This document shows, in pieces, positions 1 to 7,317 of a stretch of DNA of 35,390 nucleotides. Within the stretch, counting starts at the first letter, position 1; the number at the start of each line of letters is the position of its first letter. The notes below the pieces were generated by a model that was given only the letters and a program-made list of their open reading frames with translations, was not told the origin of the DNA and made no database searches. The DNA is from Roseiarcus fermentans. Its GTDB lineage: Bacteria > Pseudomonadota > Alphaproteobacteria > Rhizobiales > Beijerinckiaceae. The DNA lies in contig NZ_QNRK01000054.1 in the NCBI RefSeq assembly GCF_003315135.1, positions 1 to 35,390 on the forward strand. Reading direction: 5' to 3'. Made by a program: the position numbers and the translations under genes.

Positions 1-68
1 TTATCAAATTAAATGGATATTCTCAAATATCATGGATGCACTTAAGCAACTGATTTCATTGCGTCTGA
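1..68. other. AT-rich left edge, no gene
   Basis: This short AT-rich stretch is unlike the GC-rich remainder. It ends at an in-frame TGA (66-68) that cuts off the following DUF262-type reading frame. It looks like the edge of an inserted element or a recombination joint. No coding signal was seen. Confidence 0.3.
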
Positions 69-1094
69 GTTCTCAGCTCAAGACGGAGCCTGACACAGGC
101 TGTCTCGCTGTTCCACAACCGCGACCGCCGACGGCAGGCTGAAGCAGAGGGCAAGCAAGCCAAGGAATTGCCCCCCGTTGTGCCGAACCGGGCAGCGATC
201 CTCAATCTGCCGCTGGACGCCTACAAGAAGTACGAAAGCCTCGTCGAAGCCGGGTTCGTCCGAGCGGCGAAGTTTCTGCACCGCCTCCACATCTTCCGGG
301 TCTTTGATCTGCGCTATCAGTCGCAAGTCGTCCCACTGGCCGCGATTTTGGCAGACCTCGGCGACGCCTGCGAGCATGAGACGAACCATGCCAAACTCGT
401 TCGCTGGTACTGGAACGGGGTCTTTGGCGAACTCTACGGCTCGACGGTCGAGAGCCGAATTGGACGTGACTTCCTTGAGGTCCCCCCTTGGATTCGCGGT
501 GGCGAACTACCGACAACAATTCAAGAGTCGACATTCCGTCCCGACCGCCTGAAAACAATGCGGATGCGGCTGTCCGCGGCCTACAAGGGCGTCAACGCCC
601 TGCTGATGAGCGTCGGGGCCATCGACTGGCGATCCGGGCAGAAGTTCGATCACACAATCTTCTTCGGAGAAGCCGTCGATATCCACCATATCTTCCCGAA
701 GGAATGGTGCCTGAAGCAAGACCTCAAGCCGGAGGTGTTCGACTCGATCATCAACAAGACGCCGCTTGCGTATCGAACCAACCGTATTATCGGCGGCGCG
801 GCACCGTCCGCCTATCTAGCGAAGATGGAGGCGGGCGGGGCTGAATCTCCAGCTATCGATCAGGCCGTGCTGGATAGCCACCTCCGCTCCCATCTCATCG
901 AACCTGATCTCCTTCGAGCCGACGCCTTCGAGCTTTTCATGCAAGACCGTCAGACGCGCCTCCTGCGCCTCATCGAGGACGCGACCGGACAGAAGATTCG
1001 CCGTGACACCGAGTCCGGCGTCGGCGTCGGTGCCGATGCGGAGACCGACGACGAGACAATGGAGTCCGAGCTGACGATGGAGCCCGCGGAGTAA
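69..1094 (+). pseudogene. 5'-truncated DUF262/HNH-type (GmrSD-like) protein
   Basis: The reading frame is open from the stop at 66-68 to TAA at 1092-1094. The first usable start is TTG at 168, but the protein-like sequence already runs upstream of it (FHNRD around 111-125), so the start is an accident of truncation. The residues match the C-terminal half of DUF262 proteins. There is an HNH/DUF1524-like motif DIHHIFPKEWC near 681-713, preceded by SAAYKGVNALLM, and followed by NKTPLAYRTNRIIGG. The N-terminal DUF262 (ParB/Srx-like NTPase) domain is missing. The family includes type IV modification-dependent restriction enzymes. Without the NTPase half this copy is probably inactive. The truncated end coincides with AT-rich DNA, which suggests an insertion or deletion joint. 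Confidence 0.7.
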
Positions 1095-1124
1095 CCGCAT
1101 TGCCGAGGCTCTGGCCCCCGAGAT

Positions 1125-1158
1125 CCGATAGTGCACTTGTGGCAGCCCACACTATCGG
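1125..1158. repeat. 9-bp inverted repeat (hairpin) at the IS256 remnant end
   Basis: CCGATAGTG (1125-1133) and CACTATCGG (1150-1158) are perfect inverted arms around a 16-nt loop. The hairpin lies between the DUF262 stop and the broken 3' end of the IS256 transposase. It may be the IS terminus or a remnant terminator. There is no T-tract, so an intrinsic terminator is unlikely. Confidence 0.4.
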
Positions 1159-1176
1159 CCTCTGACTGATCTTGTC

Positions 1177-2010
1177 CTAATGCTCCCTGGGGAAATCCAT
1201 GAAGGCGAGCAGGTCGACCTCGGCCTCGTCGAGGAGGGCTGCGAGCTTGGGCAGCTTGGCGCGCAACTGATCGGCGACGTTGCGCCCACCGTTTTCTGGC
1301 GCCATCGGGCGTCGTCTGGGCGAAGGCGGTGGCGATAAAGGCGGAGACGACGCGGCGGCCGTTCTTGTTGGCGTGGGCGAGCGCGTTGCGCATGAAGTGG
1401 ACGCGGCAGCGTTGCCAGGCGGCGCCGAGAACCTTGGCGGCGGCGGCTCCGAGGGGCAGATGTCGAGGCCGAGCACCTCGCGCCGGCCATCGCCGTTGAC
1501 GCCGATGGCGATGACGATCGCGGTCGAGACGATGCGTCCGCCCCGCCGCACCTTCACGTAGGTGGCGTCCAGCCAAACGTAGGGCCGGTCGCCTTCGATG
1601 GGGCGGCCGAGGAAGGGTTTGACCTTCTCGTCGATCTCCTCGCACAGGCGGCTGACCTCGCTTCTGGAGATCCCGTCCATGCCGAGCGCGCGCACGAGAT
1701 CGTCGACCGATCGGGTCGAGACGCCGTGCACGTAGTCCTCCTGCACGAGCGCCGCGATGGCCTTCTCGGCCATACGCCGCGGCTCGAGAAAGCCCGGGAA
1801 GTAGCTGCTCTTGCGCAGCTTGGGGATGCGCAGCTCCACCCTGCCGCCCCGCGTCTCCCGGTCGCGGACGCGGCAGCCGTTGCGTTGAACAAGGCGATCG
1901 GACGAGCGTTCGCCGTGCGCCGCTCCCGTGCGGCTCTCGATGTCCAGCTCCATGAGCCGCTGGGCTGCGAAGCCGATCATTCGGCGCAGGAAATCCGCGT
2001 CCGGGGTCAT
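1177..2010 (-). pseudogene. IS256-family transposase, frameshifted and truncated
   Basis: The N-terminal two thirds match IS256/Mutator DDE transposases: [32 protein letters not shown] (given in part), [12 protein letters not shown], then [12 protein letters not shown] carrying the first catalytic Asp, and LGLDICPSE. After that point the family sequence moves to another frame ([20 protein letters not shown]), with the usual second-Asp segment (family motif around SDAHEG) deleted. It returns to the first frame at [20 protein letters not shown]. The frame stops at TAG directly after DFPREH, so the third catalytic residue region (LNGEIKRR in relatives) is also absent. The N-terminus lacks about 15 family residues. 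The gene is dead. Confidence 0.85.
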
Positions 2011-2095
2011 CCTGCCCGCTGTGGCCGCATGACCACCCGGCTCCGCCGGGGATAGGCGATGGCTCCGTTCCTACACCACGCGCCGGGAAACGATT

Positions 2096-2465
2096 GGTGA
2101 CCTATGGACCGCCGACAGCAAGATCACCCCGGCGGAGTGCCAGGTTCCCGCGCGCGATTCTGAAGATCGGGCCGCGATGACGGACCGTTCCAGCATGACG
2201 TCGCCCCTGTCCGGCACCCTCGTCCTCACGGGATTGCCGCGCGGATCGCATAGGCCCCGATCTTACGCATCGGCCGCTCCACTACAACCCGCGGCGGAAG
2301 GGGTCCTTCACGTCGCAATTATACCGTCGGAGCTAGCGCCCCGGGATGCGAACCCTGGGAGCAAATTCATCGTTGTGGGGATCCAGGCGGCGGCGGGCGG
2401 CGCGCCATTGCAGATGAAAACGGGCCTGGGTCATTTCGGCAATTCGGCCCTCCGCCAAACCCAGG
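2096..2465. other. Intergenic, no recognisable gene
   Basis: This roughly 370-base gap lies between the IS256 remnant and the leader of the dikinase operon. Short open frames exist on both strands but none resembles a known family. A promoter could lie here, but no convincing -35/-10 pair was seen. Confidence 0.4.
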
Positions 2466-2487
2466 GCGGCTCAATTGCGGCTCAATT
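2466..2487 (+). repeat. Tandem 11-bp direct repeat upstream of the dikinase operon
   Basis: GCGGCTCAATT occurs twice head to tail (2466-2476, 2477-2487). The second unit overlaps a 12-bp palindrome GCTCAATTGAGC (2480-2491). An 11-bp spacing is one helical turn, as in operators of SARP/BTAD activators. No equivalent was found upstream of the second leader copy near 24397, so its regulatory role is uncertain. Confidence 0.4.
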
Positions 2488-2506
2488 GAGCTTTGGTCGG
2501 AAGCCC

Positions 2507-2541
2507 CTAAAGGAGGGCTAAAGACCGGGTTGATTTCAATG
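2507..2541 (+). promoter_or_regulatory. Conserved leader: CTAAAG direct repeats 11 bp apart plus possible -10
   Basis: CTAAAG at 2507-2512 and 2518-2523 sit 11 bp apart inside CTAAAGGAGGGCTAAAG. They are followed by GTTGATTTCAATGCC. The same block with the same spacing occurs in the inverted second copy at 24347-24380. Its survival in both copies and its distance from the start codon (about 100 nt) point to a promoter/operator. An AT-richer stretch at 2530-2540 could serve as a -10 element with no -35 consensus, as in activator-dependent promoters. The site assignment is inferred; the repeat is directly visible. Confidence 0.45.
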
Positions 2542-2589
2542 CCTCTAACGACGCGCGAGAAAAAGGAAATCGGCGCGAAAAGCCGCTGA
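2539..2589 (+). other. Possible leader mini-ORF (16 codons)
   Basis: ATG at 2539 opens a 16-codon frame starting MPLTTREKKE and ending TGA at 2587-2589. The second leader copy encodes a related start, MPSTTREIRKK, running 24 codons to a TGA just before the Shine-Dalgarno of the following gene (24349 to 24275, minus). There is no strong ribosome-binding site in this copy. It could be a leader peptide or merely transcribed leader sequence. Confidence 0.2.
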
Positions 2590-2636
2590 ACACGCTCGCG
2601 GCGGCTGGAGGAGACGAACAGCGAGGGAGGCAATCC

Positions 2637-3608
2637 ATGGCGGCAAACAACGTGCTGTCATTGCGCGACTTGCAAGACCATGATGTCGAGCGGTGCGGCG
2701 GCAAAGCCGCCAGCCTGGGCAAGTTGCTTCGCATGGGGGCGACGGTTCCGCCAGGCTTCTGCATCCTCGCTGAAGCGCTCGATGAAACTCTTGCGTCCAA
2801 CGATCTCCATGCGCCCATAGCCGAGATCGCCGCCAACCTGAATTTCGAGGACTTCGGAGCCGTCGAGAAGAGCACCGGCGTCATTCGCGAGATGATCGCC
2901 AATGCCGCTATTCCAAGGTCTCTGAGCGATGAAATAGGCGAACGATACCGGGAACTGGTCACGCAAGACAATTGCTATGTCGCAGTGCGGTCGTCAGTGG
3001 CTGTCCGCGACTCGGGTATATCCTCCTTCCCCGGGATGATGGACACGTACCACTACGTGCGTGGCGAGGAAGAGGTCATCGCCAAGGTCCTGCAATGCTG
3101 GGCGTCGCTGTGGTCGTCACGCGCCGCTTACTTACGGCATCACAAGGGTATCTCTCACGATCAGGGAATTATTGCACCGATTATCCAGCTGATGGTCAGT
3201 CCTGAAACAGCCGGCGTCCTGTTCACCGCCAATCCGGTGACCAAAGACAAGGGAGAAGTCATCATCGAGTCCAACTGGGGATTGGGCGAATCGGTCGTCT
3301 CCGGGCGATCGATGAACGACTACTTCGTCCTCGACAAGGCATCTCTCGAGATCCGCAAGAAGAAGATCGCCAACAAGACGCTGATGTTCGTCATGGATGG
3401 CGGGCGCGGCGGCGGTCGCATCGAGGTGCCGGTACCGAACGAGCGTTCGACTTTGCCGACTTTGTCCGACGTTCAACTCGCCGAACTCGGCGCGGTCGGC
3501 AAGACGATCGAGGACCATTACGGATTCTGCGTCGATATCGAGTGGGCCTACCAAGGACCGCAGCTCTTCATTCTTCAGGCGCGAAAAGTTCGAGAGTTGA
3601 GCAACTGA
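2637..3608 (+). CDS. PEP/pyruvate-binding (ATP-grasp) subunit of a split dikinase, phenylphosphate synthase beta-like
   Basis: This 323-residue protein corresponds to the isolated N-terminal ATP-binding half of PEP synthase. Visible family motifs are GGKAASLGKL (residues 21-30) with VPPGF (37-41), RSSVAVRDSG (118-127) with SFPGMMDTYHYVRG (130-143), then VLFTANPVTKDKGE (194-207), NWGLGESVVSG (213-223) and DIEWAYQGPQLFILQAR (300-316). Stand-alone proteins of this size are known from anaerobic phenol degradation (PpsB of phenylphosphate synthase). There they bind ATP and transfer its beta-phosphate to a His on the partner subunit. The partner here is at 4788-6479. The start ATG 2637 follows GGGAGG. 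The gene heads a plus-strand operon reaching to 12021. The CBS-domain third subunit known from Thauera is absent, so the substrate need not be phenol. Confidence 0.85.
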   Translation: MAANNVLSLRDLQDHDVERCGGKAASLGKLLRMGATVPPGFCILAEALDETLASNDLHAPIAEIAANLNFEDFGAVEKSTGVIREMIANAAIPRSLSDEIGERYRELVTQDNCYVAVRSSVAVRDSGISSFPGMMDTYHYVRGEEEVIAKVLQCWASLWSSRAAYLRHHKGISHDQGIIAPIIQLMVSPETAGVLFTANPVTKDKGEVIIESNWGLGESVVSGRSMNDYFVLDKASLEIRKKKIANKTLMFVMDGGRGGGRIEVPVPNERSTLPTLSDVQLAELGAVGKTIEDHYGFCVDIEWAYQGPQLFILQARKVRELSN

Positions 3609-3635
3609 GAAGCAACCAACCGAGAGGTCTAACCG

Positions 3636-4670
3636 ATGTACCGGACTGTTGACGTTCACAACCACTATTATCCTTGGGATTACCTGCAACACCTAGTCGG
3701 CCGGCCGGGCGCGGTGACCGCCAAGCAGACCGGTCCTCACTCCTACGTTATGAAATGCAACGACGTCATCGTTGCCCATATCGACCGCGCCGGTCATTAC
3801 GACATGGCCGCGCGCATCGTTGACCTGGACAAGGCGGGAATGGACACACAGATCATGTCGAAAACTGTTCCGGGCCCTGAGCTCTTGGAACGGGCCGAAG
3901 GCGTCTATTGGATGAAGCGCATCAACGATGCGCACGCCGAGGCCGTGCAGAAATATCCGCATCGCTTGTACGCCTATGCGGCGCTTGCCTATCAGGACGT
4001 CGACGAATCCCTCAAGGAGCTCGAACGCTGCATCAAGGATCTGAAGGTTCGTGGCATTCAGATGTTCTCCAACGTGCAGGGCACCCCCATGCACGAGCCC
4101 CAGTTCGAGCCGATCTTCCAGATGGCGGCGGAACACAACTTGCCGATCCTCATGCATCCGACGGTGCCGCTCACCGCGTCGATTCTCGACAAGATGAAGA
4201 TCCCGTACCAGTTGTACGGCTACACGTTCGACACCACCATGGCGGTGATCAGCTTGATCTTCCACGGTGTGTTCTCGCGGCACAAGAACCTCAAGGTGAT
4301 CCACGCCCACCTCGGCGGCATGGCCCCCTACCTCGTGCGTCGTCTGCGAGACAGCTGGAAAGGATACTCCAAGGAGTGGGGGCTGGAACTCGATGAATAC
4401 CCGGACGACATCTATAAGCGGCAGGTCTATCCGGATACGACGTCGTTCTATCTACCGGCAATGAAGTGTTGCCTGGAGTGGGTTGGCGCTGAACACATGA
4501 TGATCGGCACCGACTATGCGCATCGGGTGGGCGATCCCGAAGGCGCGATCAAGTCGATCCTCGACCTCGGGGACCAGGCCAAGCTCTCGCGGGACCAGAT
4601 CGACCTCATCCTCGGCAAGAACGCGGAAAAATTGTTCAACCTGCCGCCCATGCCGGGCAAGTCCAGCTGA
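3636..4670 (+). CDS. Amidohydrolase_2 family metal enzyme (ACMSD/resorcylate decarboxylase type)
   Basis: This is a 344-residue TIM-barrel metallohydrolase of the amidohydrolase_2 group, which includes ACMSD, gamma-resorcylate and 5-carboxyvanillate decarboxylases. The expected metal ligands are visible: H8 and H10 in VDVHNH, H174 in LMHPTVP, H223 (with H225) in VIHAHLGG, and D293 in MIGTDYAHR. The enzyme should be cytoplasmic, as no signal peptide is present. Its gene starts 27 nt after the ATP-binding subunit (SD GAGAGG) and lies between the two dikinase genes. It therefore probably acts on the phosphorylated or dephosphorylated product of the same ring compound, either by non-oxidative decarboxylation or by C-C hydrolysis. 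Which of the two cannot be told from sequence alone. Confidence 0.85.
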   Translation: MYRTVDVHNHYYPWDYLQHLVGRPGAVTAKQTGPHSYVMKCNDVIVAHIDRAGHYDMAARIVDLDKAGMDTQIMSKTVPGPELLERAEGVYWMKRINDAHAEAVQKYPHRLYAYAALAYQDVDESLKELERCIKDLKVRGIQMFSNVQGTPMHEPQFEPIFQMAAEHNLPILMHPTVPLTASILDKMKIPYQLYGYTFDTTMAVISLIFHGVFSRHKNLKVIHAHLGGMAPYLVRRLRDSWKGYSKEWGLELDEYPDDIYKRQVYPDTTSFYLPAMKCCLEWVGAEHMMIGTDYAHRVGDPEGAIKSILDLGDQAKLSRDQIDLILGKNAEKLFNLPPMPGKSS

Positions 4671-4684
4671 GCAATTCCAGGGCT

Positions 4685-4723
4685 GCAGAGGAGGGATTTC
4701 ACTCCGTTCCTCTGCTCCTCTGC
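4685..4723 (+). other. Intercistronic hairpin with duplicated 3' arm
   Basis: GCAGAGGA (4685-4692) can pair with TCCTCTGC at 4708-4715 or with its immediate repeat at 4716-4723. A pyrimidine run follows. It lies in the 117-nt gap between the amidohydrolase and the second dikinase subunit, the longest gap in the operon. It may be an mRNA processing or stabilising stem or a weak attenuator. Confidence 0.35.
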
Positions 4724-4787
4724 CTTTCCCGTTGGCGCGGAACAAGCGGCCGACTTCGACGAAAGCAACGCCAGACCGGGTAGTCCC

Positions 4788-6479
4788 ATGATCGATCGAA
4801 GCATCAGCGCCTTGCGCACATTGCGCCCCGATCACGACGGCGGCATTTTCTGGTTCAGGGACGACTTGCACCAGCCGAGCCCGATTTCACCGATGGGCAT
4901 GACGACGGTCCAGAAGCACCATTCCTGGGGCTACCATGTTGCGGCGGAGCAGACCTCGCTTCCGCCGTCAAAGGGCGCCCTCGTCAAACTCCACAAGGGG
5001 CGAGTCTATCTTGGCTTCACCCTTATCGACGACAAAGCGGAAGTCGCCGAACGCGCGAAGAAATTCAAACAGCTTCTTGAGTACTGCACCGAGAATTGGG
5101 ACAGTTTTTACTCTGGGTATATCGAAGAGGTCAGCTCGCTTTTGGCCACGTTGCATGCTGTCGATGCTGACCGTCTCACCAACCGCCATCTTTACGAGCA
5201 CCTGCTGCGCGCCGAAGAAATCAATCGCCGAAATTGGGAAATTCACTTCATCCTGATGTATCCGGCCGACGCCCTCTATCTCGAATTCGAAGCCTTTTGC
5301 AAAAGCCATGGACTTGATGAAAATGGCATGGTGGCGCTGCTGGTGGGCTTCGACGGCATGCCCGCCCGCACCGACGAAGAGCTATGGGAATTGGCCAAGG
5401 CGGCCAAGGCGGCCAAGCTCGATCGGATCTTGCTCTCGGCCACGCCTGCATCGGCGCGGAGCCTGCTGTCGGAAATTCCCGAAGGTCGCGATTGGCTCGC
5501 CCGCTTCGACGCCTTCCTGGTCACCTATGGCAACCGCATCAACGCGGCCCATCTCGACGTCATATTTCACACCTGGCGCGAAGATCCGACGCCGGTGTTC
5601 GAGACCATCCGCAGTTACTTTCGGCGCATCGACGACGGCTGGGATTTTACCGCGCAGCGCAATCACGTCTTCGCCCGCCGTGAAGAAGCGGTCGCCGCAT
5701 TTGGCGCCTCCCTGAGCGGAGAGGATCACAAGACCTTCCTGCGAATGTTGCCGGTGGCGCAAAAGATATACGCCTATCAGGAAGACCACGGCTTCTATAT
5801 CGACCAGGGTTCGACGGCGGCGCTCCATGATGTGTTGGCCGCATGCGGCCGACGATTGGCGCGCTTCGGCCTGCTTGCCGACGCGGACGATGTCTACTTC
5901 CTGACATACGCAGAACTTTCGGAAGTGCTCGGCGATCTCGCGCGCGACCAGAAGATCGGAATCTACCACCACGGTGCCTTGTTGCCGTCGCTCATCGCCG
6001 AACGGAAGGTGCAGTGGGAAAGCGTGAGTTCCCTGGACGCGCCCCTTACCGTCGGCAACGTGCCGCAGACGATGACCGATCCCATCGCAATCAAGGTCTT
6101 TGGCATCATTGATGAGGTGCTCCATCCCAAGGGCGAGAAGGTGATCGCGAGTCGGTTGGAAGGCTTCGCTGCTGCTCCTGGCGTTGTCAAAGGTCCAGCG
6201 CGGGTCGTCATGAGCTTTGAAGACTTCGCCACCGTTCAGTCGGGCGACATCCTCGTCTGCCCCTATACGGGCACCGCCTGGACGCCTCTGTTCCTCAAGA
6301 TCGCTGGTGTGGTCACCGATACCGGCGGCATGCTCACCCATGCCGCAATCGCCGCGCGCGAGTACGCCATTCCCGCGGTTGTGGGCACCTGGAACGCCAC
6401 CACTTCGATAAAGAATGGAGATCTCATTCGCATCGATGGCGCCGCGGGAACCGTCGAAGTGGAGAGACGGGCGAATTGA
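4788..6479 (+). CDS. PEP-utilising (phosphohistidine) subunit of a split dikinase, phenylphosphate synthase alpha-like
   Basis: This 563-residue protein is the partner of the ATP-binding subunit at 2637. The C-terminal swivel domain carries the phospho-acceptor signature GGMLTHAAIAARE, with the catalytic His at residue 518, and closes with IPAVVGT. The N-terminal part (WFRDDLHQPSPISPMG near residue 22) and the roughly 300-residue helical middle resemble the substrate domain of phenylphosphate synthase alpha and of rifampin phosphotransferase, not the PEP/pyruvate barrel of true PEP synthase. The expected chemistry is ATP + acceptor + H2O to phospho-acceptor + AMP + Pi, with an aromatic or enolic hydroxyl as likely acceptor. 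No PpcABCD phenylphosphate carboxylase genes accompany it, so the classical phenol route is not encoded here. Confidence 0.8.
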   Translation: MIDRSISALRTLRPDHDGGIFWFRDDLHQPSPISPMGMTTVQKHHSWGYHVAAEQTSLPPSKGALVKLHKGRVYLGFTLIDDKAEVAERAKKFKQLLEYCTENWDSFYSGYIEEVSSLLATLHAVDADRLTNRHLYEHLLRAEEINRRNWEIHFILMYPADALYLEFEAFCKSHGLDENGMVALLVGFDGMPARTDEELWELAKAAKAAKLDRILLSATPASARSLLSEIPEGRDWLARFDAFLVTYGNRINAAHLDVIFHTWREDPTPVFETIRSYFRRIDDGWDFTAQRNHVFARREEAVAAFGASLSGEDHKTFLRMLPVAQKIYAYQEDHGFYIDQGSTAALHDVLAACGRRLARFGLLADADDVYFLTYAELSEVLGDLARDQKIGIYHHGALLPSLIAERKVQWESVSSLDAPLTVGNVPQTMTDPIAIKVFGIIDEVLHPKGEKVIASRLEGFAAAPGVVKGPARVVMSFEDFATVQSGDILVCPYTGTAWTPLFLKIAGVVTDTGGMLTHAAIAAREYAIPAVVGTWNATTSIKNGDLIRIDGAAGTVEVERRAN

Positions 6480-6490
6480 GGCCCATGGTC

Positions 6491-7273
6491 ATGTCCCTCA
6501 CGATGATTGAAGACATCAAGGGTGCTGTTCGCGAAGCCGGTCAACTTGCGCTTCTCTATTCGGGCAAAGTCCACAAAGGACTGAAGGCGGACCAGAGCGT
6601 CGTCACCGAAGCGGACAACGCGGTCGAGTCCTTCCTGCGGCTGTCGCTCACCCGGCTCGCTCCGACCTATGGGTATCTGGGTGAGGAGACCGAGGAAACC
6701 AAGCCGCCGGGAGACGGCGAGACGCGCTATTGGGTGGTCGATGCTCTCGACGGCAGCCGCGCCTTTGCCGCCGGAATTCCACTCTGGACGCCGGCAGTCT
6801 GTTTGATGGACGGAAACAACGCCGTCGCGGGAGCGGCGTTTAATCCGATCACGGGAGAACTGTTCTGGGCCGATGCCGAAGGGCCGGCCTGGTGCGGCGA
6901 CCGGCCGTTGCGCCCTGACTATTCGGTGGAGTTGAAACCAAACACTTTCATCTTGGGCCCAACCAACCATCACCGCTCGTTCGAGATCGATTTTCCAGGT
7001 CGCGTCTATTGCCTGGGCGCCCCGATCTACCAACTTTGCCTGCTCGCCAAAGGCGCCGTCAAAGCATTCTTTTTCGACCCGGTCATCAATCTTTGGGATC
7101 TCGCCCTGCCGTCGCTGCTGCTCGAGCGCGTCGGCGGCGTGCTCGTCTACGGCTCGGGACGGCCGGTCGAATTGGGCGAACTTCGAGGCCGGCGTCCGGT
7201 TCCCGAACCGGTTTTCGCCGGCGGCGCCGAAATGGTCGCGGCGTTGCGCGAAAGGCTCCACTTCATCGGTTAG
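6491..7273 (+). CDS. Inositol monophosphatase-family phosphatase
   Basis: A protein of about 260 residues with the Mg-binding set of the IMPase/FBPase superfamily: GEETEE near residue 65, WVVDALDGSRAF near 82-93, and INLWDLALPSLLLERVGG near 199-216 (consensus WD...EAGG). Catalytic acids are therefore retained, although DALDGS differs slightly from the usual DPIDGT. The start is uncertain. ATG 6485 and ATG 6491 both follow the GAGG that overlaps the stop of the dikinase subunit; 6491 has the better spacing. Placed next to a kinase-like enzyme, it most plausibly removes the activating phosphate from the product or a dead-end phosphoester. A housekeeping inositol or PAP phosphatase role is less likely in this operon. 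Confidence 0.75.
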   Translation: MSLTMIEDIKGAVREAGQLALLYSGKVHKGLKADQSVVTEADNAVESFLRLSLTRLAPTYGYLGEETEETKPPGDGETRYWVVDALDGSRAFAAGIPLWTPAVCLMDGNNAVAGAAFNPITGELFWADAEGPAWCGDRPLRPDYSVELKPNTFILGPTNHHRSFEIDFPGRVYCLGAPIYQLCLLAKGAVKAFFFDPVINLWDLALPSLLLERVGGVLVYGSGRPVELGELRGRRPVPEPVFAGGAEMVAALRERLHFIG

Positions 7274-7317
7274 CTGAACATAAGGGCGTGACAAGAAAGA
7301 AAACGGGAGGAATAGAA

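Larger units (their letters stand above)
1125..2095 (-). mobile_element. IS256-family element remnant
   Basis: The region holds a broken Mutator/IS256 transposase on the minus strand. The right boundary is placed near 2065-2095, where a sequence resembling a terminal repeat of alphaproteobacterial IS256 elements occurs (CTACACCACGCGCCGGG, 2071-2087). The left boundary is placed at the 1125-1158 inverted repeat. Both limits are estimates because no clean target-site duplication was seen. Confidence 0.5.

Noticed and set aside
5382-6341. 319-codon minus-strand frame opposite the dikinase phosphohistidine subunit
   Set aside because: It is a mirror frame of a clearly supported gene; no ribosome site or family pattern.
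2637-6479. Housekeeping PEP synthase split by a gene insertion
   Set aside because: The two subunits have proper separate starts and stops, and the second lacks the PEP/pyruvate barrel pattern. A phenylphosphate-synthase-like heteromer fits better.
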